Assembly (NCBI GenBank): GCA_963422745.1
Contig: OY730477.1
Location: 2,604,001 to 2,668,000, forward strand
DNA: 64,000 nucleotides
Direction of reading: 5' to 3'
Origin: G963422745 sp963422745
GTDB taxonomy: Bacteria > Actinomycetota > Acidimicrobiia > Acidimicrobiales > Aldehydirespiratoraceae
Shown here: positions 15,487 through 23,193 of the stretch, piece by piece
Layout: every line of letters starts with the position of its first letter
Position numbering within the stretch: the first letter of the stretch is position 1
Position numbers and translations under genes: made by a program
The notes under the pieces: model-generated
Database searches by the model: none
The model's input: only the letters and a program-made list of their open reading frames with translations
What the model was told of the DNA's origin: nothing

Positions 15487-16800
15487 ATGACCAACTACGA
15501 CCGACTCAGGGTTCTCGTACCGGACACGCTCGGTCTTGCTCGTGGCAAGTACCTGCCGTGGAGGGTCGCCGCACGCGGAACATCGTTCAGTTCCGGCACC
15601 TGGATGCTTGACTACCAGCGCGCCGTTCAAGATGTCCACATTGGGATTGACCCGACCGGTTTTCCAGACCTTGACGCGACCTACTCGCTGGAGGACGCCC
15701 GTCCGAGTTGGGAGGAGAACACGGCGGTCGTCGTGGCCGACCTTGACTTCGCAGGCGAGCCTTACGTTTGTTCAGCCCGGCACGCGCTGCGCCGAGCGAT
15801 CAGCGGCTGGAACGAACTGGGCTACCAGCCACAGATCGGCATTGAGCTTGAGGCCTATCTTCTCGCACCCGACGATGCGGGCGGCTGGCAGCCACGCCAC
15901 ACACCATCAGCGTTCGTCTACAGCACCGGCGCCACAGCAGATCCCGATGGACTCATGGCCGAACTCATGCGCCGCGCCGAGGCCTGTGACCTGATGATCG
16001 AGACTCTCAACGGGGAGTTCGACTTCCCGCAATGGGAACTCACCCTTGAGTACGGCGAAGCCCTCGAGACGGTCGACCGGATCTTCCTCTTCCAGCAGCT
16101 CGCCCGGGAGACGGCCTTTGAGCAGGGACTCCGACTGACGTTCATGGGCAAACCGATACCCGGCAAGGCAGGCAACGGTATTCACGTCAACCTCAGCCTG
16201 ATCGACCACCAAGGCAACAACGCGTTCGCCGACAGCGACACCGATGACGGGCTTTCGAACCTCGCTGGGCACTGCGTTGCTGGACTAATCAATCACCACC
16301 GGGGGATGGCTGCGCTGTGTGCTCCCACCGTGAATGCCTACAGGCGTCTTGAGCCCGGCTCGCTAGCCGGTGTGTACGCCAACTGGGGCTACGACCATCG
16401 ATGCGCCGGAGTGCGAGTCCCTCCGCACCGCGGCAGGGCGACCCGGCTTGAGCACCGGATGGCCGACGGGTGCGCGAACCCTTACATCGCCACCGCGGCC
16501 GTGCTCAACGCCGCACGTCTTGGAGCCGTTGACGCGCTAGAACCACCTGCACCCGAGACGAGCGACGGCATCTTCAACATCAGCACCGACTGCCGGGTCG
16601 GCACCAACTTATCCGATGCACTTGATGATCTTGAGGCTGACTCAGACCTCATAGCTGCAATGGGCCCGGATCTTGTACGCAACTTCGTGGATGCCAAGCG
16701 TCACGAGTGGGCTAACTTCGTGGCGACCGAAGGCGACTGGGATACGACCACGAACAGGATCACCGACTGGGAACTGAACTGGTACCTCCCCTTCCACTAA
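15487..16800 (+). CDS. glutamine-synthetase family ligase (GlnA-like, probable gamma-glutamylation of an amine)
   Basis: A 437-residue glutamine synthetase relative, but not a housekeeping GlnA by sequence. Metal and substrate motifs are G-I-E-L-E-A-Y-L, N-G-E-F-D-F-P-Q-W-E, G-N-G-I-H-V-N-L-S, N-A-Y-R-R-L-E-P-G-S and R-L-E-H-R-M-A-D-G-C-A-N-P-Y. The usual G-N-G-x-H-x-H-x-S has Asn instead of the second His. GGAGG lies 15 bases before the ATG at 15487. Such paralogues (PuuA, IpuC, aniline ligases) attach glutamate to amines to start their degradation. It is 58 bases after the NicX-like gene on the same strand, so it likely belongs to the same operon; the amine is unknown. Confidence 0.82.
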   Translation: MTNYDRLRVLVPDTLGLARGKYLPWRVAARGTSFSSGTWMLDYQRAVQDVHIGIDPTGFPDLDATYSLEDARPSWEENTAVVVADLDFAGEPYVCSARHALRRAISGWNELGYQPQIGIELEAYLLAPDDAGGWQPRHTPSAFVYSTGATADPDGLMAELMRRAEACDLMIETLNGEFDFPQWELTLEYGEALETVDRIFLFQQLARETAFEQGLRLTFMGKPIPGKAGNGIHVNLSLIDHQGNNAFADSDTDDGLSNLAGHCVAGLINHHRGMAALCAPTVNAYRRLEPGSLAGVYANWGYDHRCAGVRVPPHRGRATRLEHRMADGCANPYIATAAVLNAARLGAVDALEPPAPETSDGIFNISTDCRVGTNLSDALDDLEADSDLIAAMGPDLVRNFVDAKRHEWANFVATEGDWDTTTNRITDWELNWYLPFH

Positions 16801-16805
16801 CACCG

Positions 16806-16878
16806 GCGATCCGGGGCGCTCTTAGCGAACCCGGGGGCGCTCTTAGCGATCCGGGGGCTTCCTCAGCGATCTTCTTAG
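16806..16878. repeat. about 20-bp tandem repeats after the ligase gene
   Basis: Units beginning GCGATCCGGG or close variants start at 16806, 16825, 16846 and 16866 (19-21 bp period), with CGCTCTTA ends in the first two. The array begins five bases after the ligase stop. Nothing else is seen in 16879-17018. Confidence 0.7.
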
Positions 16879-17018
16879 CAAGTCAGCAATTGAGTTTCGG
16901 TTGAGGATAAGGACGACCATCGGGGCGAGTATCAATTGTAAGGAGAGTGCTGATGCAGCGGATCTCACTCTCCCGGTTCTGACTCTGCTGCTCCTTCGGC
17001 CAATAACTGGGTGAGCGG

Positions 17019-17675
17019 TCATGAGTGGATTCCGCATTCAGTTCGCTGGCTGCCCGCCCACCGGCCGGATCGTGCGTTGTTGTAGGAGTCTACAGACGGC
17101 GATGTGCACGGCTCGCAACCCACGGAGCCGTAGCCCATCCCAACAAGCGGGTTCTGGATAATGGTCTCTGCCTCAATGAAAGCGCCATGATCAGCATCAG
17201 ACCATTGCACGAGGGGGTTGACCTTGACCAGACCCCTCCCATCGGTCTCCAGGATTGACGCAGTCCGACGGTGCTCGGTCTGCTGCCTGCGAATACCGGT
17301 AACCCACGCGTCTCGGTGCTGTAGTGCCATCTCAAGCAGCGCTGGCTTCTCATCGCAGCACTGCCCGGGCAGGACCCCCGGACGCGGCTCAGACAGGGGT
17401 CCGACGACTTCAACCTTGACCCTGTAGTGCCGTTCAATTGCGTGCAGCATGTCCCAGGTCTCACCGAAGTGGTAGCCGTTGTTCAGGAATACGATCGGAA
17501 ACCGAGGACTGGTCCGCAGAGCTAACTCGATGACAACTGCATCCTGCATCGACGAGAGCACACAGCAGCGCTCGCCGAACCGCTCCCACGCCCACGCGAG
17601 GATGTTACGTGGTGTGGCGATGAGGGCCCGCTGACCGGCATACATAAATTCCGACTGGTTTGGTCGGGTTTTCAT
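17019..17675 (-). CDS. cysH: APS/PAPS reductase family protein, iron-sulfur type (assimilatory sulfate reduction)
   Basis: A protein of about 218 residues that would reduce adenylyl sulfate to sulfite. It has the nucleotide-binding loop V-L-S-S-M-Q-D, F-L-N-N-G-Y-H-F-G-E-T, W-V-T-G-I-R-R-Q-Q and the tail R-W-A-G with T-E-C-G-I-H. The cysteine pairs C-C near mid-protein and C-E-P-C are the [4Fe-4S] ligands that mark the APS-reducing branch. The tail Cys is the catalytic one. The start is unsure: ATG 17675 lies in the loop of an 11-bp inverted repeat, while ATG 17645 lies just past it. No other sulfate assimilation genes are seen in the window. Confidence 0.85.
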   Translation of the reverse strand: MKTRPNQSEFMYAGQRALIATPRNILAWAWERFGERCCVLSSMQDAVVIELALRTSPRFPIVFLNNGYHFGETWDMLHAIERHYRVKVEVVGPLSEPRPGVLPGQCCDEKPALLEMALQHRDAWVTGIRRQQTEHRRTASILETDGRGLVKVNPLVQWSDADHGAFIEAETIIQNPLVGMGYGSVGCEPCTSPSVDSYNNARSGRWAGSQRTECGIHS

Positions 17676-17702
17676 TCGGCGAGCATAACCTAAACCCGAC
17701 CA
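17661..17702. promoter_or_regulatory. 11-bp inverted repeat spanning the cysH start
   Basis: TGGTCGGGTTT (17661-17671) and AAACCCGACCA (17692-17702) are perfect inverted arms around a 20-base loop that holds the ATG at 17675. As DNA it could be an operator, as RNA a hairpin hiding the start. If translation begins at 17645 instead, it is a plain upstream operator. Confidence 0.6.
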
Positions 17703-17731
17703 GATCAATCAAGATTAGGCTAGAGACATCG

Positions 17732-17751
17732 CCGGGCCTCAACGGGCCCGG
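17732..17751 (-). terminator. GC-rich hairpin after secG
   Basis: CCGGGCC (17732-17738), a 6-base loop and GGCCCGG (17745-17751) form a 7-bp stem 37 bases beyond the secG stop and before cysH, on the minus strand. No U-tract follows, so termination is only suggested by position. Confidence 0.4.
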
Positions 17752-17787
17752 GGGAACCCTCGCTCTTAGATCGCTGCAGCGTAAGAT

Positions 17788-18012
17788 TCAGAAGACGAGG
17801 CCGTAGGCGATTGAGGAGAATCCGAACACGAGCGCAGTGATCACAGTTATGCGGTCCAGATTGCGTTCAACCACGGTGGAGCCCGCGGCTGCGGCACCCG
17901 CACCGCCACCGAACATGTCTGAGAGGCCACCGCCCTTGCCGCTGTGCAACAACACCAAACCGATCAGGGCGAGAGCGGATAGGACGTGCAGCGGAGCGAC
18001 AATCCAGATCAC
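17788..18012 (-). CDS. secG: preprotein translocase subunit SecG
   Basis: A 74-residue membrane protein of the SecYEG channel. It shows the first transmembrane helix (L-H-V-L-S-A-L-A-L-I-G-L-V-L-L), the conserved H-S-G-K-G-G-G-L-S-D-M-F-G-G-G loop and a second helix ending F-G-F-S-S-I-A-Y-G. The start is the GTG at 18012, ten bases after the tpiA stop; the frame is open to 18102 but that part is the tpiA end. It closes the gap-pgk-tpiA-secG run, a common actinobacterial order. Confidence 0.9.
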   Translation of the reverse strand: MIWIVAPLHVLSALALIGLVLLHSGKGGGLSDMFGGGAGAAAAGSTVVERNLDRITVITALVFGFSSIAYGLVF

Positions 18013-18022
18013 GACACCGAGG

Positions 18023-18805
18023 CTACCGGTAAAGGCGATACTTGACGATGCGAGCAAACACATCCGGGTTGAGCGAGGCACCACCAACGAGGGCACCATC
18101 AATGTCGGCTTGTGACATCAGATCCGGAGCGTTGCCCGGCTTGACCGATCCGCCGTATTGGATACGTATCATTGCGGCGGATTCGGTTCCCCATTTGTCT
18201 GCCACCAAGCCTCGTATGTGGGCGCACATCTGTTGGGCGTCGTCGGGTGTGGCGGTCTCGCCGGTGCCAATCGCCCAGATGGGTTCATAGGCGATCACTA
18301 GCCCCGCTACGACTGCTTTGTCGAGATCCTTGAGGCTGGCCACGACCTGTTTCGCTACGGTCGATTCCGCCTGCAGGGCCTGACGTTGAGCCAGCGTCTC
18401 TCCAACACACACGATCGGGATCAAGTCGGCACTGATCACTGCTTTCGCCTTGCGATTAACTTCGTCATCGGATTCACCGAAGAGTGCCCGCCGCTCCGAG
18501 TGCCCGACGATCACATATGTAACGTCAAGCTTGGCCAGCATCGCCGCGGACACCTCCCCGGTGAATGCTCCGGCGGCTTCGTGATAACAGTTCTGCGCGC
18601 CCAACGCGATCGGTACGTTGTCGGCCTGCAAAACGGTCTGCACCGAACGAATGTCCGTGAACGGAGGATGCACGCTCACATCAGCTTCTCGGTAATCCCG
18701 GCGATCCAATGCGTAGGCTAGTTTTTGGATCGTCTTGATCGCCTCAAGATGGTTGTGGTTCATCTTCCAATTGCCGCTGATGATCGGCCTTCGACTATGA
18801 GCCAC
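18023..18805 (-). CDS. tpiA: triosephosphate isomerase
   Basis: A 260-residue TIM-barrel enzyme interconverting dihydroxyacetone phosphate and glyceraldehyde 3-phosphate. Catalytic residues are seen in G-N-W-K-M-N (lysine), V-G-H-S-E-R-R (histidine) and A-Y-E-P-I-W-A-I-G-T-G (glutamate), with the phosphate site Y-G-G-S-V-K-P. Length is normal for the family. Its start overlaps the pgk stop by 11 bases, so the two are co-translated. Confidence 0.97.
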   Translation of the reverse strand: MAHSRRPIISGNWKMNHNHLEAIKTIQKLAYALDRRDYREADVSVHPPFTDIRSVQTVLQADNVPIALGAQNCYHEAAGAFTGEVSAAMLAKLDVTYVIVGHSERRALFGESDDEVNRKAKAVISADLIPIVCVGETLAQRQALQAESTVAKQVVASLKDLDKAVVAGLVIAYEPIWAIGTGETATPDDAQQMCAHIRGLVADKWGTESAAMIRIQYGGSVKPGNAPDLMSQADIDGALVGGASLNPDVFARIVKYRLYR

Positions 18806-19994
18806 CGGGTGCTCCTCTCAGAGCTTTTAGACCGGGCAGGTCTCCTTTTTTGATCAGTTCAAGCGACGCACCGCCACCGGTAGAAACATGATCCATGTCT
18901 CTGTCTACCCCGAACTGTCTCGCGGCCGCGGCCGAGTCTCCGCCGCCGATGACGGTCAACGCCTTCGTATCGGCCATCGCCGAGGCAACGGCCTTGGTGC
19001 CAGCGGCAAAGCGGGGATCTTCGAATACACCCATCGGCCCGTTCCACAACACGGTTCCCGCGTCACGGATCAGGTCGCCGAACAACGCCGCAGAGCCAGG
19101 GCCGATGTCAACCCCAGTCCAACCATCCGGCAGATCCGCTCCCACGTGACGCACGTTCGATTCGCCACCTACCGACCGGCGGGTTCGCATCCCCAACCTC
19201 CGCGATGCTGTATCGCTTGAGGCGACGCCAGTCGCTAGTTGACCGCCGGGGCCGAGCGCGGTGATGTCATAGGGCAGATGGATGATCTCGGGACCATCTA
19301 AGAGTTCCCGGCAGGTGTCGACCATTTCCGGCTCGCACAGCGAGGACCCAACGGCGTGGCCCTTGGCTCGCAGAAATGAAAAACACATCGCTCCTCCGAC
19401 GATCAAAGAATCAACGATTTCCAGCAACGCCTCAATCACCGCCAACTTGTCGCTCACCTTGGAGCCGCCCAAGACCGCCACGAACGGCCGCCGGGGGCGT
19501 TCACGAAGGGCGGTCAGTACCTCCACTTCACGATGCAGGAGCCGACCCGCAGCCGACGGCAGAAAGCGCGGCGGACCAACGATAGAGGCATGTGGGCGAT
19601 GCGAAGCACCGAAAGCGTCGTTGACGTAGGCGTCGTGGCCCTTGATCAGTTGCTGCACGAAAGCGGGATCGTTTGCCGCCTCGCCGGGATCGAACCGCAG
19701 GTTGTCAAGTAGCTCCACACCCGGTGCGAGCTCGGCGAACCGTTCCCTCACCGGCTCGACGTCGTAGCGCGGATCGTAGCCACGAGTGGGTCGTCCCAGG
19801 TGAGTGCAGGCGGTGACGTGAGCCCCGGCGTCCTGCAACCACGAGATGGTCGGCAGGGCAGCTCGGATGCGTAGGTCGTCGGTAATCTCAGAGTTGACGA
19901 TGGGCACGTTGAAATCGACACGGGCCAGTACGGTTCGGCCGTGGATGTCCCCGAGGTCCTCAAGGGCGGGTACTTGACTCGTTGATCGGGTCAC
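18795..19994 (-). CDS. pgk: phosphoglycerate kinase
   Basis: A 399-residue glycolytic kinase transferring phosphate from 1,3-bisphosphoglycerate to ADP. It has V-L-A-R-V-D-F-N-V-P, T-H-L-G-R-P, N-D-A-F-G-A-S-H-R, V-L-G-G-S-K-V-S-D-K and the C-terminal L-W-N-G-P-M-G-V-F-E and S-T-G-G-G-A-S-L-E. Between the L-P-Y-D-I segment and V-D-I-G-P-G there is an extra stretch of roughly 25-30 residues, rich in Arg, Ser and Gly, that is not usual in the family. It lies between gap (49 bases upstream) and tpiA. Confidence 0.96.
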   Translation of the reverse strand: MTRSTSQVPALEDLGDIHGRTVLARVDFNVPIVNSEITDDLRIRAALPTISWLQDAGAHVTACTHLGRPTRGYDPRYDVEPVRERFAELAPGVELLDNLRFDPGEAANDPAFVQQLIKGHDAYVNDAFGASHRPHASIVGPPRFLPSAAGRLLHREVEVLTALRERPRRPFVAVLGGSKVSDKLAVIEALLEIVDSLIVGGAMCFSFLRAKGHAVGSSLCEPEMVDTCRELLDGPEIIHLPYDITALGPGGQLATGVASSDTASRRLGMRTRRSVGGESNVRHVGADLPDGWTGVDIGPGSAALFGDLIRDAGTVLWNGPMGVFEDPRFAAGTKAVASAMADTKALTVIGGGDSAAAARQFGVDRDMDHVSTGGGASLELIKKGDLPGLKALRGAPGGS

Positions 19995-20043
19995 TGGTGC
20001 GTGGAGTCGTATCTCGGGGTATGCGAATCCACGACCGCGAACC

Positions 20044-21066
20044 TCACGACCCGGTCGGTGTCGGTCCGGCTCCGACCAAAAGGGCCAAGTCAGCCAGACG
20101 GTTCGAGTAGCCCATCTCGTTGTCGTACCATCCGAAGACCTTCACGAGCGAGCCCAACGCCATTGTGAGACCGGAATCGAAGATGCATGAAGCACTTGAA
20201 CCGACTATGTCCGACGACACCAAGGGCTCCGAAGAGTAGTCGAGCACCCCGGCAAGCGGGCCAGACTCGGCAGCGGCGGCGAATGCCGAGTTGATATCGC
20301 CGACCGATGCCTCCTTGCTGAGAATGCCGGTGAAGTCGGTGATTGATCCGTCGGGGATCGGCACCCGCAACGAGGTGCCGTCGAGACGGCCCTGCATTGC
20401 CTGCATCACCAGGCCTGTGGCGCGGGCTGCTCCGGTAGATGTCGGCACGATGTTGACCGCCGCCGCCCGTGCCCGGCGCGGATCGGGGTGCGGGCCATCA
20501 ACTAGAGACTGGTCGCCGGTGTATCCGTGCACGGTAGTCATGAGTCCTTTCTCGACGCCGAACGCATCGTCGAGAACCTTGATCATTGGTACGAAACAGT
20601 TGGTGGTACACGATGCGTTGGAGACCACGTGGTGGCGTTGCGGGTCATAGGCGTAGTCGTTGACACCTACGACGAAGGTTGCGTCGGAGTCGCCTGATGG
20701 TGCCGAGATGATCACCTTTCCCGCGCCCGCGTTCAGGTGGCGCGACGCTGCTTGTCGACCGGTGAAGATGCCAGTCGATTCGATCACCACATCCACTCCG
20801 AGGTCGCCCCACGGCAGGTCCTCGGGGTTGCGTTCGGATAAGACAAGAAGCCTGTCGCCGTCAACACCAATGCCATCGTTGAGAACCTCAACGGAGGCAT
20901 CGAGTCGGCCGTGCACCGAGTCGTAGCGGAGCAGGTAAGCCATTGTCTCCAGCGAGCCAAGATCGTTCACGGCAACGAAGTTGATGTCGGCTCCACGAGA
21001 TCTGGCAGCCCTGAAAAGGTTACGGCCGATCCGCCCGAAGCCGTTGATTGCGACGCGTACTGTCAT
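20044..21066 (-). CDS. gap: glyceraldehyde-3-phosphate dehydrogenase
   Basis: A 340-residue NAD-dependent dehydrogenase of glycolysis and gluconeogenesis. It starts T-V-R-V-A-I-N-G-F-G-R-I-G-R-N (nucleotide fold) and carries the catalytic cysteine in S-N-A-S-C-T-T-N-C and the C-terminal W-Y-D-N-E-M-G-Y-S-N-R. The ATG at 21066 overlaps the yvcK stop (ATGA); a longer frame to 21297 is only the end of yvcK. In most actinobacteria whiA stands between yvcK and gap; here the two are joined directly. Confidence 0.96.
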   Translation of the reverse strand: MTVRVAINGFGRIGRNLFRAARSRGADINFVAVNDLGSLETMAYLLRYDSVHGRLDASVEVLNDGIGVDGDRLLVLSERNPEDLPWGDLGVDVVIESTGIFTGRQAASRHLNAGAGKVIISAPSGDSDATFVVGVNDYAYDPQRHHVVSNASCTTNCFVPMIKVLDDAFGVEKGLMTTVHGYTGDQSLVDGPHPDPRRARAAAVNIVPTSTGAARATGLVMQAMQGRLDGTSLRVPIPDGSITDFTGILSKEASVGDINSAFAAAAESGPLAGVLDYSSEPLVSSDIVGSSASCIFDSGLTMALGSLVKVFGWYDNEMGYSNRLADLALLVGAGPTPTGS

Positions 21067-22106
21067 GTTGGGAACTCTCCCTCGATTTGCTTGTTGCCAG
21101 GGTGTTGATTCGACCACATCGGACGGTGCATGCCAATGACTCGGTCCGTACCGTTTCCGCTGGAGTCGTCCGGGAGGCCCCAGCCGTAACGACGCCGTCG
21201 GTTCAGCAGCCCGATGCGGTGATCCAGACATGCAACCAGCGCACCGCCGAGAAGGTCGGGATCGTGACGGGCCCGATGGTCTCGCGATAGCGGGCATGCC
21301 ACAACCAGATTCGCCAGATCGTCGGGTGTCTCCGAAGGCGCACCTGACAGCACGATGTCGGGTTCGATGCCGTGGTTGTGGACCGCTGCGACGTGGGAGG
21401 CGAGATCGTAGCCGGTGGTTTCGGCCCGTTCGGTGGCCAGGTTGGCGACGTAAACAACCAGCGCAGCACTCGCCGCGATGGCGTCACGCACGCCCGGCAC
21501 GGCTGCTGCCAGCACGCTGGTGTACAACGAACCCGGACCGATTACGACCATCTCCGCGGAGGCCAAAGCAGCGAGCACCGCCTGAGGTACCTCAGGATCC
21601 CCGGGTACGAAGCGCAGAGACTCGATCGCAGGGTTGCCACCGATCGCAACCTGCCCCATAACGGTGCCCGATTTAGTGGTGGCGACCAGGTCCACTCCAT
21701 GAAGGGTTGCTGGCAACACCCGACCTCGGCAGCCGACCACCTTGGCCAGGGCATCCATTGCTGTGACAGGGTCGGCTCCCTGATCAAGCATGGACGCCAC
21801 CAATACGTTCCCAGCGGCATGCCCGGCGAGTTCTCCGTAGGCAAACCGATGGGTCAGTGCGTCTCGCACAAGGCCCCGTGGTGTCAATGCGGCGAGGCAG
21901 CGCCGCATGTCACCAGGTGCGATGATGCCGAGATCACGACGAAGACGTCCGCTGGACCCACCATTGTCGGCCACCGACACGACCGCAGTAAGCGATTCGC
22001 ATCGATCAACGAGCGCTTTCAGCACGGTAGCCAACCCATGTCCGCCGCCAATAGCGACCACCGAACCTGCGCGGGTCGTCATCTGCGGTGAGTCACCTGT
22101 GGACAT
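21063..22106 (-). CDS. yvcK: YvcK/CofD-like gluconeogenesis factor, UDP-sugar binding
   Basis: A 347-residue protein of the YvcK family, needed for normal cell-wall growth on gluconeogenic carbon and binding UDP-N-acetylglucosamine in studied cases. Visible motifs are A-I-G-G-G-H-G-L-A-T-V-L-K-A-L, V-S-V-A-D-N-G-G-S-S-G-R-L-R, P-G-D-M-R-R-C-L and V-I-G-P-G-S-L-Y-T-S-V. The tail after residue 295 is long and basic. It overlaps rapZ by 14 bases and gap by 4, keeping the usual rapZ-yvcK pair but lacking the whiA gene that normally follows. Confidence 0.93.
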   Translation of the reverse strand: MSTGDSPQMTTRAGSVVAIGGGHGLATVLKALVDRCESLTAVVSVADNGGSSGRLRRDLGIIAPGDMRRCLAALTPRGLVRDALTHRFAYGELAGHAAGNVLVASMLDQGADPVTAMDALAKVVGCRGRVLPATLHGVDLVATTKSGTVMGQVAIGGNPAIESLRFVPGDPEVPQAVLAALASAEMVVIGPGSLYTSVLAAAVPGVRDAIAASAALVVYVANLATERAETTGYDLASHVAAVHNHGIEPDIVLSGAPSETPDDLANLVVACPLSRDHRARHDPDLLGGALVACLDHRIGLLNRRRRYGWGLPDDSSGNGTDRVIGMHRPMWSNQHPGNKQIEGEFPT

Positions 22107-22947
22107 CTCGGTGACTCACGGTCGGGTCTCGGCCCATCCTCCGAAGCGTTGCGGCCATCCGCTCGGCTATGGCCACTGAACGATGTCGTCCTCCAGTGCA
22201 TCCGAAGGCGACGGAGAGGAACGTCCGTCCCTCCTGAACGTAGCCAGGCAGAACCAGGTTCAGGAGTCCTTCAAGCCTCGAAAGGAACTCCTCCGCGATG
22301 CGTTGCTGAAGTACGTAGTCGGCTACCGCTTGATCGAAGCCTGTCAGCGGCCGAAGGTCCGGCACCCAATACGGGTTGGGAAGAAACCTGCAGTCGAACA
22401 CCAGATCAACGTCGCGAGGCAGACCATGCTTGTAGCCGAACGACACAATGTTGGTTTGCATAACACTGCCGTCGCCGTTGAAGGACTCGAACATGCGGGC
22501 GCGAAGCTGGTGGACGTTGAAGTCCGAGGTGTCGATCATCAGATCGGCCAGCGACCGCAACGACTTGAGCTCTGACCGTTCGACCTCGATCGCCTCGGAA
22601 AGCCTTGGTGTGCCCTCGGCTGCGGCGAAGGGGTGTCTGCGCCGGGTGGATTCGTAGCGGCGAACCAGCACATCGGTGGACGCATCCAAAAACACGAGCC
22701 TGAGGCGGTCGGCCTGTGTCCGCAGTTCCTCGATCAGGGGAGCAATCTCTTCGTGGTATCGCCCGTTGCCGACCACCAGCGCCAACCTTTCGCCTGCTGG
22801 TCCCATCCGGTCGGCGGCGCTGGCTACCTCACCAATGAGGGCGGGCGGCAGGTTGTCCATCACGAACCAGCCGAGATCCTCAAGACTGTTGCCAGCTTCG
22901 GAGCGACCGGCTCCAGACATGCCGGTGATCACGACCAGTTCACTCAT
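22093..22947 (-). CDS. rapZ: RapZ-family nucleotide-binding protein
   Basis: A 284-residue P-loop protein related to the RNase adapter RapZ. It starts S-E-L-V-V-I-T-G-M-S-G-A-G-R-S, where the Walker lysine is arginine as is common in actinobacterial members. Further marks are M-D-N-L-P-P-A-L, S-F-G-Y-K-H-G-L-P-R and the C-terminal F-G-C-T-G-G-R-H-R-S-V. The ATG at 22947 is chosen because the frame's extension to 23160 shows no family similarity. The 246 bases to the uvrC stop contain nothing that can be supported as a gene. Confidence 0.93.
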   Translation of the reverse strand: MSELVVITGMSGAGRSEAGNSLEDLGWFVMDNLPPALIGEVASAADRMGPAGERLALVVGNGRYHEEIAPLIEELRTQADRLRLVFLDASTDVLVRRYESTRRRHPFAAAEGTPRLSEAIEVERSELKSLRSLADLMIDTSDFNVHQLRARMFESFNGDGSVMQTNIVSFGYKHGLPRDVDLVFDCRFLPNPYWVPDLRPLTGFDQAVADYVLQQRIAEEFLSRLEGLLNLVLPGYVQEGRTFLSVAFGCTGGRHRSVAIAERMAATLRRMGRDPTVSHRDVHR

Positions 22948-23193
22948 GTGCACTTGATGGTACGGCTCACCGCTTCGGGTGACACATGGCGCATCGAAGG
23001 TTTCGGAGAATCGACAACGCCGAGGTGGACCAACTCTGCTCCCTATTGGCACCAGCGCCGAGCCAGCCCCGATTTGGAAGCAACGTACACCGACGCTGCC
23101 TCTCCGATCCGGCGGCACCAACCCGGCGAACCCAAAGGCGCCACCAGGAGCGGTAACCAATACCCACCATGGAGATCGAAAAACCCACGCCCG

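Noticed and set aside
22948..23160. N-terminal extension of RapZ
   Set aside because: The added residues have no family similarity; the Walker motif starts directly after the ATG at 22947.
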